Both the position numbers and the translations under genes were made by a program. This document shows positions 33,971-42,344 of a stretch of DNA of 64,000 bases, one piece after another; the stretch's first letter is position 1; each line of letters begins with the position of its first letter. The stretch is from Alkalibacillus almallahensis (GTDB lineage: Bacteria; Bacillota; Bacilli; Bacillales; Alkalibacillaceae), in contig NZ_JAASRU010000004.1 in assembly GCF_011761495.1 (NCBI RefSeq), positions 1 to 64,000 on the forward strand. The letters are read 5' to 3'. A model generated the notes under the pieces. It did no database searches and was not told where the DNA came from. It was given only the letters and a program-made list of their open reading frames with translations.

Positions 33971-34001
33971 AAAACCTCCCCTTTTATTACAAAGGGGAGG
34001 T
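33971..34001 (-). terminator. Terminator of the NhaC-type antiporter gene
   Basis: On the minus strand ACCTCCCCTTT and AAAAGGGGAGGT form a stem followed by TTTTAAA. It lies nine bases past the stop codon. Confidence 0.85.
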
Positions 34002-34009
34002 CACATAAT

Positions 34010-35323
34010 TTATAGCATCACAGCACCAATTAGGCCGAAGATGAAAATCGGAATATTGAAGTGTAGGAAGGTTGGTACACATGTATCCCAAATGTGATCA
34101 TGTTTACCATCTACGTTTAGTCCTGCTGTTGGACCAAGTGTACTGTCTGATGCTGGACTACCTGCGTCACCTAATGCACCAGCGGTACCAATTAAGACCG
34201 CAATTGCAAGAGGAGAGAAGCCAGCAGCTGTCGCAATCGGTACATATAAAACCGCTAAAATCGGAATCGTACCGAATGATGTTCCAATCCCCATCGTAAT
34301 GAAAAGTCCGACGAGTAATAAAACTGTCGCAATAATCCAAGGGTTACCTTCTAACATGCCAGATGACGCATCAACTAATGCTTCAACTGAACCTGTTTCC
34401 TCTAATACACCTGCAAAGCCTGATGCCGCAAGCATAATAAAGGCAATCATCCCCATCATACTAATGCCTTGACTCATAACGTTTTCAATTTGACGATATG
34501 GTACAGCAACAAGTAGGAACATTAAGACAAGACCAGTTAAGGCCCCTAAAACCATTTCTTCTGTAACCCACTGCACACCCAACGCAGCGAAAATCGCAAT
34601 AATTGTCATCGCATGCTTAAGTTCAAATTTGAACGGTGTATCATCATCGTCTTCTATATCACTCGGTTGTCCTTTTGGCTCAATTTGACTGTAGTCACGT
34701 TTTTTCCGATACGTAATACCAAGTGCGATGATTAAACCGAGAAGCATACCTGAACCTGGTACGATCATAGCTTGAGTAACACTACCTAAGCCAATATCAA
34801 TCCCATTTTCGGCCATATTATCACGAACAATCCCCTGGAAAATAAGCCCAAATCCGAATGGCAGTGTAATATACGGCGCTTTCAAACCAAACGTTAATGC
34901 CGTTGCAACACCACGTCGGTCAATTTCCATACGATCAAATAACGCGAGTAATGGTGGAATTAAAATTGGAATAAAGGCGATGTGCACTGGCACGACGTTT
35001 TGCGATAAAGACGCAATCAAGGCAATTAAAACCATCAGAGCGACACGTTGACCAGACATCACGCTCCGCACCCCTTGGACAAGTCCTTTCGTAATTCCAG
35101 TTAACGAGATTGCAACCGCAAATCCACCAAGTAACACATAACTTAAAGCTGTATTAGCACTACCACCCATATTCGATGTAAAGATCGATACAATTTCGGT
35201 GAACGGTAATCCAGCTATCAAACCAGCTGACATGGCAGAAATGACAATCGCTAAAAGCACATTAACTTTTAATAAACTTAAAACACTCATTAATATAACA
35301 GATATTATAACTGCAATAGCCAT
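34010..35323 (-). CDS. Na+/H+ antiporter family (NhaC-like) transporter
   Basis: A 437-aa integral membrane protein with about 11-12 helices. It begins with a small Na_H_antiport_2-type N-terminal segment and continues with an NhaC/YuiF-like core, including GLKAPYITLPFGFGLIFQG, GIGTSFGTIPILAVLYVP and GDAGSPASDSTLGPTAGL, whose last motif is characteristic. A cytosolic acidic loop (IEDDDDTPFKF) lies near residue 228. Family members exchange Na+ or organic cations and amino acids for H+; the exact substrate is uncertain. The ATG follows AAAGGGAG. Confidence 0.85.
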   Translation of the reverse strand: MAIAVIISVILMSVLSLLKVNVLLAIVISAMSAGLIAGLPFTEIVSIFTSNMGGSANTALSYVLLGGFAVAISLTGITKGLVQGVRSVMSGQRVALMVLIALIASLSQNVVPVHIAFIPILIPPLLALFDRMEIDRRGVATALTFGLKAPYITLPFGFGLIFQGIVRDNMAENGIDIGLGSVTQAMIVPGSGMLLGLIIALGITYRKKRDYSQIEPKGQPSDIEDDDDTPFKFELKHAMTIIAIFAALGVQWVTEEMVLGALTGLVLMFLLVAVPYRQIENVMSQGISMMGMIAFIMLAASGFAGVLEETGSVEALVDASSGMLEGNPWIIATVLLLVGLFITMGIGTSFGTIPILAVLYVPIATAAGFSPLAIAVLIGTAGALGDAGSPASDSTLGPTAGLNVDGKHDHIWDTCVPTFLHFNIPIFIFGLIGAVML

Positions 35324-35390
35324 CGTTTCGTTCTCCCTTTCTTTTATTTCATTATCACATTAACACTTTATCACAATAAAATATGCTATT

Positions 35391-35437
35391 TAAAAAATCA
35401 ACCCCCTCTCATAAAAAATTTATGCGGGAGTTGATTA
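35391..35437 (-). terminator. Terminator after the OsmC-YfkK-like operon
   Basis: On the minus strand an 18-bp imperfect stem beginning AATCAACTCCC and ending GGGGGTTGATT is followed by TTTTTTA. Confidence 0.85.
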
Positions 35438-35439
35438 TT

Positions 35440-35592
35440 TTATTGCTTTAGTTTGTCTTCCATTTCATTTAACAAGCTTAAATAGCGATCGACGTCCTCA
35501 ACAGTCAGTTGTTCAGGATCTGCTGTTTCAATTTGATCAAGCAAGTGCTGTAACCTTGCTTTCACTGATTCTAGATGATTCTCGTCTGTCAT
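35440..35592 (-). CDS. yfkK: SE1561 family small protein (YfkK-like)
   Basis: A 50-aa acidic, helical protein (MTDENHLESVKARLQHLLDQ start) of the SE1561/YfkK family of Bacillales. Its function is unknown. The start is the ATG at 35592 after GAAGGAG; the longer frame overlaps the OsmC gene. Its start lies one base past the OsmC stop codon, so they are co-transcribed. B. subtilis yfkK lies in the same neighbourhood as yfkJ, yfkI, yfkH and yfkF homologues, all found within the next 3 kb here. Confidence 0.8.
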   Translation of the reverse strand: MTDENHLESVKARLQHLLDQIETADPEQLTVEDVDRYLSLLNEMEDKLKQ

Positions 35593-35593
35593 G

Positions 35594-35986
35594 TTACGAC
35601 TCCTTCTCAATCGCTTCAACTGTCTCTTTGACTTCAATCGTTGGAACGACAGATTGAACCATTGAGCAGTTCTTAGAAGCTGTTTCTAGACTTTTTTGTA
35701 GTTTGTCTTCGTTTAAATCACTTCCGACTACTTTAAAGTGTAAGTGAACTTTTTCGATTTTATTCACGGCATCTTCACTACGTTCTACGTCCGCTTCAAT
35801 CGTCATTTCATCATATTCAACCTTCTGTTTGCCTAAAATACGTTTATAAACAAGCGCACTACAACCCGCTAATGATGATACCATGAGTTGGAACGGTCGA
35901 AAACCTTCATCTTCATCACCAGAAATTGTCATTTGTTCATAAGGTAAATCAGTCGTAATATGTTGATCCGTTACATTAAATTTCAT
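35594..35986 (-). CDS. OsmC family protein
   Basis: A 130-aa protein of the OsmC/Ohr/YhfA superfamily. The FQLMVSSLAGCSALVYKRIL segment contains the first catalytic Cys and the C-terminal CSMVQSVVPTIEV the second. OsmC and Ohr reduce organic hydroperoxides with this Cys pair; the YhfA-like subgroup has less certain activity. Spacing and the GCSA context here look closer to the general OsmC/YhfA type than Ohr. It heads a two-gene operon with the YfkK-like gene. Confidence 0.88.
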   Translation of the reverse strand: MKFNVTDQHITTDLPYEQMTISGDEDEGFRPFQLMVSSLAGCSALVYKRILGKQKVEYDEMTIEADVERSEDAVNKIEKVHLHFKVVGSDLNEDKLQKSLETASKNCSMVQSVVPTIEVKETVEAIEKES

Positions 35987-36080
35987 CTTAGCACACTCCT
36001 TTTACTTGTTTGTCCGACTTTTATTTTAACACGATGTTACGATACAATAACACCATCTTGTTTTAGGGGGAGGTTCTCTC

Positions 36081-37247
36081 ATGTCAACACGTCAACGATT
36101 TGCTGTCCTTGTTGGATTAGTTGGTATTTCTGGCTTTTCACAAGGGATGTTACTCCCACTTATTTCTGTTTTACTTGAAAGTGAAGGTGTCTCATCAACG
36201 CTTAATGGTTTACACGCAACTGCATTATATATTGGTATCTTAATTATTTCACCATTTCTAGAACCACCACTTCGCAAGTATGGCTATAAACCGATGATTT
36301 TAGCAGGTGGGGCGCTCGTCTTTTCATCGATCTTTTTCTTCACGATTTGGGAATCGATTTGGTTCTGGTTTATTTTGCGATTGCTCGTTGGTGTAGGAGA
36401 TAATATTTTACACTTCGGAACACAAACATGGATTACAACGACTACTCCAGAATTTAAACGAGGTCGGTCAATTGCCATATACGGATTATCATTCGGTTTA
36501 GGATTTACAATCGGACCACTCATGACGCCTTTAGTTGAAATTAATCCAGCGCTTCCGTTTATCGCAAGTTCTCTTTTATGTGTCATCGTCTGGTCATTCA
36601 TGTTCTGGGTGAAGAATGAGTTACCTGAATCTGATGGTGATGTACAAGTGACAACTACTAATACGACCAAACGTTTTCAGGATGCTATGAAATATGCCTG
36701 GATCGCTTTGTTAGCTCCGTTTACATATGGCTTTTTAGAAACGACCTTGCATAGTAATTTTCCAGTTTACGCGATGCGACTTGGTCATGACGTTTCAACC
36801 ATTTCCTATATCATTCCATTTTTCGCTGCAGGGAGCATCGTTTCACAAATTCCGCTTGGTATGTTGAGCGATCGTATCGGTCGACCTATTGTATTAAAGA
36901 GCGTACTTATTGGGGGAAGCATCACCTTTATTGGAGCTACCTTTTTTGAGCAGTCCGTGGTTGGGTTGATCATAAGTTTCGCCATTGCTGGCATGTTAGT
37001 CGGCTCACTTTATTCATTAGGGGTTTCTTATATGACCGATTTACTGCCTAACACACTGTTACCTGCGGGTAATATCTTATGTGGTGTCATGTTCAGTTTT
37101 GGCAGTATTGCTGGGCCTTTATTGGGTGGTAGTTTTATCGACTACTTCCCGCAATTCAGCTTTTTCTATGTGATTGTCTTGTTTGTCAGCCTAATATTCA
37201 TCTTCATGATCGCTCACACTTTTTTCGCTAAAAAATCATCAACATAA
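36081..37247 (+). CDS. MFS transporter (YfkF-like)
   Basis: A 388-aa major facilitator superfamily protein with 12 predicted TM helices. The motif A-like loop LSDRIGRPIVLK lies between helices 8 and 9, and GYKPMILAGG near helix 3. The EGVSSTLNGLHATALYIG region is typical of YfkF/multidrug-like members. The substrate is unknown. The ATG at 36081 follows GGGGGAGG. Its location between OsmC/YfkK and YihY genes parallels yfkF in B. subtilis, where it stands close to yfkH and yfkI. It is convergent with yfkH. Confidence 0.83.
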   Translation: MSTRQRFAVLVGLVGISGFSQGMLLPLISVLLESEGVSSTLNGLHATALYIGILIISPFLEPPLRKYGYKPMILAGGALVFSSIFFFTIWESIWFWFILRLLVGVGDNILHFGTQTWITTTTPEFKRGRSIAIYGLSFGLGFTIGPLMTPLVEINPALPFIASSLLCVIVWSFMFWVKNELPESDGDVQVTTTNTTKRFQDAMKYAWIALLAPFTYGFLETTLHSNFPVYAMRLGHDVSTISYIIPFFAAGSIVSQIPLGMLSDRIGRPIVLKSVLIGGSITFIGATFFEQSVVGLIISFAIAGMLVGSLYSLGVSYMTDLLPNTLLPAGNILCGVMFSFGSIAGPLLGGSFIDYFPQFSFFYVIVLFVSLIFIFMIAHTFFAKKSST

Positions 37248-37251
37248 AACA

Positions 37252-37290
37252 AATCCCTCGGTTTCAGATAAATAAACCGAGGGATTCTTA
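37252..37290. terminator. Bidirectional terminator between MFS gene and yfkH
   Basis: A perfect 13-bp stem AATCCCTCGGTTT/AAACCGAGGGATT with a 9-nt loop between two convergent genes. Confidence 0.87.
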
Positions 37291-37293
37291 TGA

Positions 37294-38124
37294 TTAACGG
37301 AATAAGAACCGCCGTTTATGAATATTTAAAATCGCATTAACTTCGCCACCAATTAAGATCATCATGCCTGATAAAAATAGCCAGATCATTAAAATAATCA
37401 CACCAGCTAAACTCCCATAAGTAGCCGAGTAAGCAGCAAAATTAGTCACATAATAAGAAAAACCTAACGAAACTAATTGCCAACCTAACATAGCCACTAT
37501 AGCACCAGGCAGTGCATGTCTGATTTTAACCCTTACATTAGGAGCTAGCATATATAACAACGTTAAGACGAAAATCATCATGAGTGCCGATACAACCCAG
37601 CGAAAAGCTTCCCATGTGGCTAAAAATGCCTCCGAAGCACCTAAGAAAGAGAAAATATATTCCCCAATTAACCGGCCAAAAATCGGCAATGCTAAAGCAA
37701 CTGCAATAGCTAAAACGAGTAAGATTGTTAATACGATTGATAATCCTCGCGCTACGAAAAAAGAACGTTCCTCTTCTATTTCATATGCTCGATTGAACGC
37801 GCGCATTAAGCCATTAACTCCAATTGAAGCAGACCAAATCGTACCGATGATACCGAGCGATAATAAGCCGCCGTTTTGGTCTTCCATTAATTGATTAATA
37901 TTGCTATTCACTAGTGACATCGTATCTCCTGGAAGGTATGAATCGACTAAATCGAACACTTGCTGTTCATTAATGGGCAAAAACCCTAGTAACGTTAATA
38001 AGAAAATTAAAAACGGTAATAAAGACAGTAGAAAGAAATAAGCTAGGCTTGCTGCTAACGTTGGAATCTCATCATCTTGAAAATGTCGAAACAACTCTTT
38101 CCAAAACGTCTTCTCAAAAACCAC
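37294..38124 (-). CDS. yfkH: YihY/virulence factor BrkB family membrane protein (YfkH)
   Basis: A 276-aa membrane protein with six TM helices. The N-terminal DDEIPTLAASLAYFFLLSLLP is the family signature, followed by IGTIWSASIGVNGLMRAFNRAYEI and, near the end, YGSLAGVIILMIWLFLSGMMILIGGEVNA. It was once misnamed ribonuclease BN; it is probably a transporter or envelope factor. The GTG at 38124 has proper spacing from AGGTGA, whereas the GTG at 38133 has none. It follows yfkI on the same strand (nine-base gap), matching the yfkJ-yfkI-yfkH order of B. subtilis. Confidence 0.9.
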   Translation of the reverse strand: MVFEKTFWKELFRHFQDDEIPTLAASLAYFFLLSLLPFLIFLLTLLGFLPINEQQVFDLVDSYLPGDTMSLVNSNINQLMEDQNGGLLSLGIIGTIWSASIGVNGLMRAFNRAYEIEEERSFFVARGLSIVLTILLVLAIAVALALPIFGRLIGEYIFSFLGASEAFLATWEAFRWVVSALMMIFVLTLLYMLAPNVRVKIRHALPGAIVAMLGWQLVSLGFSYYVTNFAAYSATYGSLAGVIILMIWLFLSGMMILIGGEVNAILNIHKRRFLFR

Positions 38125-38133
38125 CCACGTCAC

Positions 38134-38403
38134 CTACTGTTCGTTTTTGTCTTCAATTCGCTCGTCAATCTTTTGTTCAACTTGATCTAATTGTTGAACG
38201 AATTTATCCATATTGACCATAATATTATTCAACTTCATACGTAATTGTCTAACGGAGTCAGAAGGATGCTGATAAACTTGTTTCATTTTACCTGTTGCTT
38301 GCTTCGAACGATCTAAGACGTGCTGACGTTCATCTTTTTGAATTAAACTTAATAAAAATCCTGTTAGTGCTCCAATTACAATCCCTTTTTGCCATAATCG
38401 CAT
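38134..38403 (-). CDS. yfkI: YtxH/YfkI-like general stress protein
   Basis: An 89-aa protein with one N-terminal TM helix (GIVIGALTGFLLSLI) and a long charged amphipathic helix, the layout of YtxH-domain general stress proteins. By position between yfkJ and yfkH it is YfkI. The function is unknown. The ATG at 38403 follows GGAGG. The upstream phosphatase gene ends 20 bp before it, so the three genes yfkJ-yfkI-yfkH should be one transcript. Confidence 0.82.
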   Translation of the reverse strand: MRLWQKGIVIGALTGFLLSLIQKDERQHVLDRSKQATGKMKQVYQHPSDSVRQLRMKLNNIMVNMDKFVQQLDQVEQKIDERIEDKNEQ

Positions 38404-38423
38404 ATTAATAACCTCCTAGAATT

Positions 38424-38894
38424 TTAAAGATCTTTTTCTGCTAGTATATCATCTAATAAATGCTTGCAGGACCTTGAAACTAAATCATACGTATAATCGA
38501 ACCCACCTTCAAAATAAGGATCAGGGACATCCTGAATACCTTCTTCTGGTAAGTAATCTAGTAATTTCTTGATGGTTGGCTTGCTTGATCCATTATGTCT
38601 TAATTTGACATTATTTAAGTTACTTTCGTCCATCACAATCATGTAGTCAAAATGAACATAATCATTTTCATTCAGTTGTCTTCCCGTTAAGCCATTGGCA
38701 TTGATGCCATGTAGCTTTAGTTGTTCCAACGTATCCTTATGTGGTGGTTCACCAATATGATAATCACTAGTACCAGCTGAATCAACGACGAAATGTTCAT
38801 CTAACCCCTTTTGACTTACTAAATTCGCAAAAACGGCTTCAGCCATTGGCGACCGACAAATATTACCTAAACAAATAAATAATACCTTAATCAA
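38424..38894 (-). CDS. yfkJ: Low molecular weight protein-tyrosine phosphatase (YfkJ)
   Basis: A 156-aa phosphatase with the active-site loop CLGNICRSP near residue 8 (nucleophile Cys and Arg) and the catalytic Asp in VPDPYFEGG near residue 122. It hydrolyses phosphotyrosine and related aryl phosphates, and in B. subtilis it belongs to the general stress regulon with yfkI and yfkH. The length is normal. It heads the three-gene minus-strand operon. I did not find a convincing SigB promoter in the 170 bp upstream. Confidence 0.93.
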   Translation of the reverse strand: MIKVLFICLGNICRSPMAEAVFANLVSQKGLDEHFVVDSAGTSDYHIGEPPHKDTLEQLKLHGINANGLTGRQLNENDYVHFDYMIVMDESNLNNVKLRHNGSSKPTIKKLLDYLPEEGIQDVPDPYFEGGFDYTYDLVSRSCKHLLDDILAEKDL

Positions 38895-39061
38895 AGCTTC
38901 ATCACCTACAATATCTTATTGTCTTATATTCTAATATAATAACCTTTTATCGTATACCTTAAACCTTTTCCTCACTCCATTCATGAAAATTATAGATCGA
39001 CTTAAGTTGATATTAGAATACTATGATAGAATGATACTAAATCATTGAATGAGGTGACCCT

Positions 39062-39889
39062 ATGAATCGTGCATTTATCGAACAACATAATTTAATGATT
39101 TTCGACCTTGATGGCACACTTTACGAAGGGCGAGAACATTTTCGACTACATACCAATAATCTTAAAGCTTACTTAAACACAACAGAACAACAACAATTTG
39201 AAACCATTTATGAACAAGTGTTAAATGGTCATCATCCTTTACAAATCGGGAAAGTCTATGACGGAAAACGTGACTTAATCTGGACATGGGACCCGTTTAC
39301 CGCCGAATTAACCGAGGCGAAAGACTGGAATGGAAATCAAGTTACTGTAAACGATGCACCGGAATATATTCCAGCTAAAGAGTTCGACTTTTTCAATTGG
39401 GTACCAATTGGTGACGGCTGGTGGCCACCTTACGCCATTGCACGCCATTTCGGGCTGTCTCCTGACACAATCCAAGATTCTTATAACAAGACTAAGAAAC
39501 AAATGTCTGAGCTTGATGGATTCCTACAACAAACACCAGGATTAAAAGATTATCTAGCTTCCATTGTGAATGATTATACCTTGATCGTTTGTACGAACAG
39601 TGATGAAGTTGACGCTCAACGATTATTAGAGTTTCTTGAACTTGAAGAATATTTTACAGAATTAATTCCGAGCGCTAAAAAACCAGTTTACAGCAAAGCA
39701 ATCTTTGAAGATGTATTACATCGCTATCAAGTTGCACCGGAGAAAGCTATTTCAATTGGCGATAATTTCATGAACGAAATCGCCCCAGCTCTTCAATTAG
39801 GAATGTCAGCATTATGGCTAACAGACACGCAAGTTAAGCCAGTTGATGATCATCGACTAAAACTAATTGAATCATTGAGCAACCTTTAA
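39062..39889 (+). CDS. HAD superfamily hydrolase
   Basis: A 275-aa haloacid-dehalogenase-type hydrolase. Motif I is IFDLDGTLYEG (nucleophile Asp), motif II VCTNSD, motif III Lys in SAKKPVYSKAI, and motif IV ISIGDNFMNEIAPA. The cap inserted after motif I is longer than in phosphoglycolate phosphatases and contains the unusual aromatic FDFFNWVPIGDGWWPP stretch. It probably dephosphorylates a small metabolite. The ATG at 39062 follows GAGGTGACCCT. It ends one base before the stop codon of the opposing YkgJ-like gene, with no terminator between. Confidence 0.85.
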   Translation: MNRAFIEQHNLMIFDLDGTLYEGREHFRLHTNNLKAYLNTTEQQQFETIYEQVLNGHHPLQIGKVYDGKRDLIWTWDPFTAELTEAKDWNGNQVTVNDAPEYIPAKEFDFFNWVPIGDGWWPPYAIARHFGLSPDTIQDSYNKTKKQMSELDGFLQQTPGLKDYLASIVNDYTLIVCTNSDEVDAQRLLEFLELEEYFTELIPSAKKPVYSKAIFEDVLHRYQVAPEKAISIGDNFMNEIAPALQLGMSALWLTDTQVKPVDDHRLKLIESLSNL

Positions 39890-40615
39890 TTAAGCGGATT
39901 CTTCAACCCATTCTCTTAAAAATACTGGTAGAAGATTATATTCAAAAATATCGTCTGGATAATCAATGACGCCGTCGTACTCTGTCGCAATGTCCTGAGC
40001 TAGTTCATTTAAATTGCCCATATAATCTTGGTAAAGAAATTCGAAGCTTACCGTTTCTTCTGGCACAAGATTGTGTTCGCAAATTTTCGGATCCATATAA
40101 TTTACATACGTACGGCACGGAAGCGGTCGCGATTCATACGCTAAGCATGTGTTTGTATCCGTGTCTAATAGCGGGCATGGTAACCATTGTTTACGGTAAT
40201 CAAATTTAAACTGTTCATCGTCGAAATCCAGTGATTCCACATGTGCTAATTTGTCTTGATACGTGTCAAAATACTGCTTTAAATGTGCTTTAATATGATC
40301 TCGACGTTCAGGTTCCATTTGGTCGATTGCTGTTTTTAGTAAATCCGCTTCTAGTCGCGTGACGATTATCGGAAAATAGCAGCAAAACGCACACCCCATA
40401 AAACAAGTCGGTGACATTCCCATATGGTCGTCCATTTGATCCATTTGCTTTGATACTTCAGCAAATAATTTATGGTAACCAGCAACAAGTTGATCTTTTG
40501 GCTGATTATAAGTCTTGGCTTCTTCTTGCTTCGCTTCAAACTCTCCCTCATCTAATTCGTAGGATTGAAGCGTTTCGAGACGGGTTTGCACGTCTTTAAG
40601 TGAGCGATGTGACAT
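39890..40615 (-). CDS. YkgJ family cysteine cluster protein
   Basis: A 241-aa protein with the CxxxCxxCC cluster CFMGCAFCC and a second group CPLL..., TNTCLAYESRPLPCRTYV, the pattern of the CxxCxxCC (YkgJ/FliB-like) family thought to bind Zn or an Fe-S cluster. The function is unknown. The start is the ATG at 40615 after AAAGGTTA; the longer frame has no ribosome site. It is convergent with and directly adjacent to the HAD gene. Confidence 0.85.
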   Translation of the reverse strand: MSHRSLKDVQTRLETLQSYELDEGEFEAKQEEAKTYNQPKDQLVAGYHKLFAEVSKQMDQMDDHMGMSPTCFMGCAFCCYFPIIVTRLEADLLKTAIDQMEPERRDHIKAHLKQYFDTYQDKLAHVESLDFDDEQFKFDYRKQWLPCPLLDTDTNTCLAYESRPLPCRTYVNYMDPKICEHNLVPEETVSFEFLYQDYMGNLNELAQDIATEYDGVIDYPDDIFEYNLLPVFLREWVEESA

Positions 40616-40815
40616 AACATTAACCTTTCTAAACTTTATTATTTTCATCGACGTGAATTCGTGTTATAGTTTATTTTGGTGTTTGATTTGTTTTCATTAT
40701 AACGAATCAAACGACACAATACCTAATAAATTCTACGGTTAACTCTTTTGTCTGTAAAGATTTGATGGTAGAATTATCTCTGCATACTTTTAACGTGAAG
40801 AAGGAGGGCTTGATC

Positions 40816-40947
40816 ATGTACGTAGGCACAAAAGGTTGGTACGTATCTGAGCTTAAGAAATTAGGCATTAGCAATTATGAAGGTCGTAAAGTAGAGAAAT
40901 ATGACGCATCTACACTTGCAAACGTGTTACAAAGTAAGCAAAAGTAA
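40816..40947 (+). CDS. yflJ: DUF2639 small protein (YflJ-like)
   Basis: A 43-aa protein beginning MYVGTKGWYVSELKKLGI, the DUF2639 pattern of B. subtilis YflJ (small, basic, with KGWYV and EGRKVE blocks). The function is unknown. The start is fixed by GAAGGAGG eight bases before the ATG at 40816; a longer frame starts upstream at 40762 but has no ribosome site. A strong terminator follows. It is a monocistronic gene upstream of mreBH. Confidence 0.82.
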   Translation: MYVGTKGWYVSELKKLGISNYEGRKVEKYDASTLANVLQSKQK

Positions 40948-40951
40948 AATG

Positions 40952-40982
40952 TTACAGAGGTCAGAGCCTCTGTAATTTTTTT
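40952..40982 (+). terminator. Terminator of the yflJ-like gene
   Basis: TTACAGAGG and CCTCTGTAA pair around a 6-nt loop and are followed by TTTTTTT. Confidence 0.92.
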
Positions 40983-41071
40983 GTCAAAATTTCTTAAACG
41001 CACAGGTTCATAAATCATGATACACTTACGAAATGTATAGATAGATTAAAAATAGAGATGGAGGCATCATC

Positions 41072-42079
41072 ATGTTTGCAAACGCAGAAATAGGAATCGA
41101 CTTAGGGACTGCAAACCTGTTAATATATAGTAAAAGCAAAGGCGTCGTCTTTAATGAACCATCTGTTGTTGCCGTTGATTCACAAACTGGTAACGTTTTA
41201 GCCGTTGGACATGAAGCGAAAGATATGATTGGTAAAACACCTGCCAATATTACATCAATTCGCCCTTTAAAAGATGGTGTGATTGCGGATTATGAAGTAA
41301 CATCCCAAATGTTGAGTGAAATGTTGAAAAAAGTTAGTAAACAACTAGGCATGTCGATGCGTAAACCGAATGTCATTGTTTGTGCACCAACTGGTTCAAC
41401 ATCCGTTGAACGTCGTGCCATTGAAAATGCAATTAAAGAATACGGAGCGAAACAAGTCCATATCATTGAAGAACCACTTGCGGCGGCTATTGGAGCTGGA
41501 TTGCCGGTAGACGAGCCACTTTCAAGCGTTGTCGTTGATATTGGCGGTGGCACGAGTGAGGTTGCCATTATTTCCTTTGGTGGTGTAGTATCTGCCCAGT
41601 CAATCCGTGTGGGTGGCGACCATATTGATTCAGCCATCATCCAATATGTACGAAAACAATATAACGTGCTGATAGGTGAACGAACCGCTGAAACAATAAA
41701 AATGGAAATCGGATATGCACTCGTTGAACATGAGCCTGTTATTATTGAGGTTCGTGGACGTGATTTAGTCGCAGGACTACCTAAGACAGTGACATTGGAT
41801 TCCCATGAAATTCAATCAGCTATTCGTGAACCACTCGAAAATATTTTACAAGCCATTAAAGCAACACTCGAGAATTGTCCACCTGAATTAAGTGGTGATA
41901 TTGTTGACCAAGGTATTACCGTAACTGGCGGTGGTGCTCTGTTAAACGGTATGTCTGAGTGGTTATCAAGCGAAGTTGATGTCCCTGTTCATATCGCTGA
42001 AAACCCACTTGAATGTGTCGCAGTTGGAACAGGTAAATCGCTGCAAATGATTCACAAATTACAAAAAGCAAATAGATAA
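41072..42079 (+). CDS. mreBH: Actin-like cell shape protein MreBH
   Basis: A 335-aa MreB-family protein, the length of B. subtilis MreBH, to which it is closest from memory ([18 protein letters not shown] start, [36 protein letters not shown], end [10 protein letters not shown]). The phosphate 1, connect 1, phosphate 2 (DIGGGTSE) and adenosine (TGGGALLNG) motifs are intact. MreBH polymerises along the membrane and directs side-wall synthesis and the LytE autolysin. It stands alone without mreCD, as mreBH does in B. subtilis. The ATG at 41072 follows GATGGAGG. Confidence 0.93.
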   Translation: MFANAEIGIDLGTANLLIYSKSKGVVFNEPSVVAVDSQTGNVLAVGHEAKDMIGKTPANITSIRPLKDGVIADYEVTSQMLSEMLKKVSKQLGMSMRKPNVIVCAPTGSTSVERRAIENAIKEYGAKQVHIIEEPLAAAIGAGLPVDEPLSSVVVDIGGGTSEVAIISFGGVVSAQSIRVGGDHIDSAIIQYVRKQYNVLIGERTAETIKMEIGYALVEHEPVIIEVRGRDLVAGLPKTVTLDSHEIQSAIREPLENILQAIKATLENCPPELSGDIVDQGITVTGGGALLNGMSEWLSSEVDVPVHIAENPLECVAVGTGKSLQMIHKLQKANR

Positions 42080-42344
42080 ACGCTGTACAATCCCTACAAA
42101 ATAATTTTGTGGGGATTTATTTATCTAATCAATAGCTTTAACGTTTGAAATGACTTATTTTATATTTTATACGTCATAAACTTCACCTCTTTCTCTCTTA
42201 TCAAAGGTTCATAAGTTGCTTAAATACACATGAATACCCGTACAGATGTTTACACTATAAGAGCTTCCTCATATCCACAGCACATCTCACGATAAAATGT
42301 CACATTTATGATAAAATTATATTAGTAGTCAAAGGGGGTAGGCG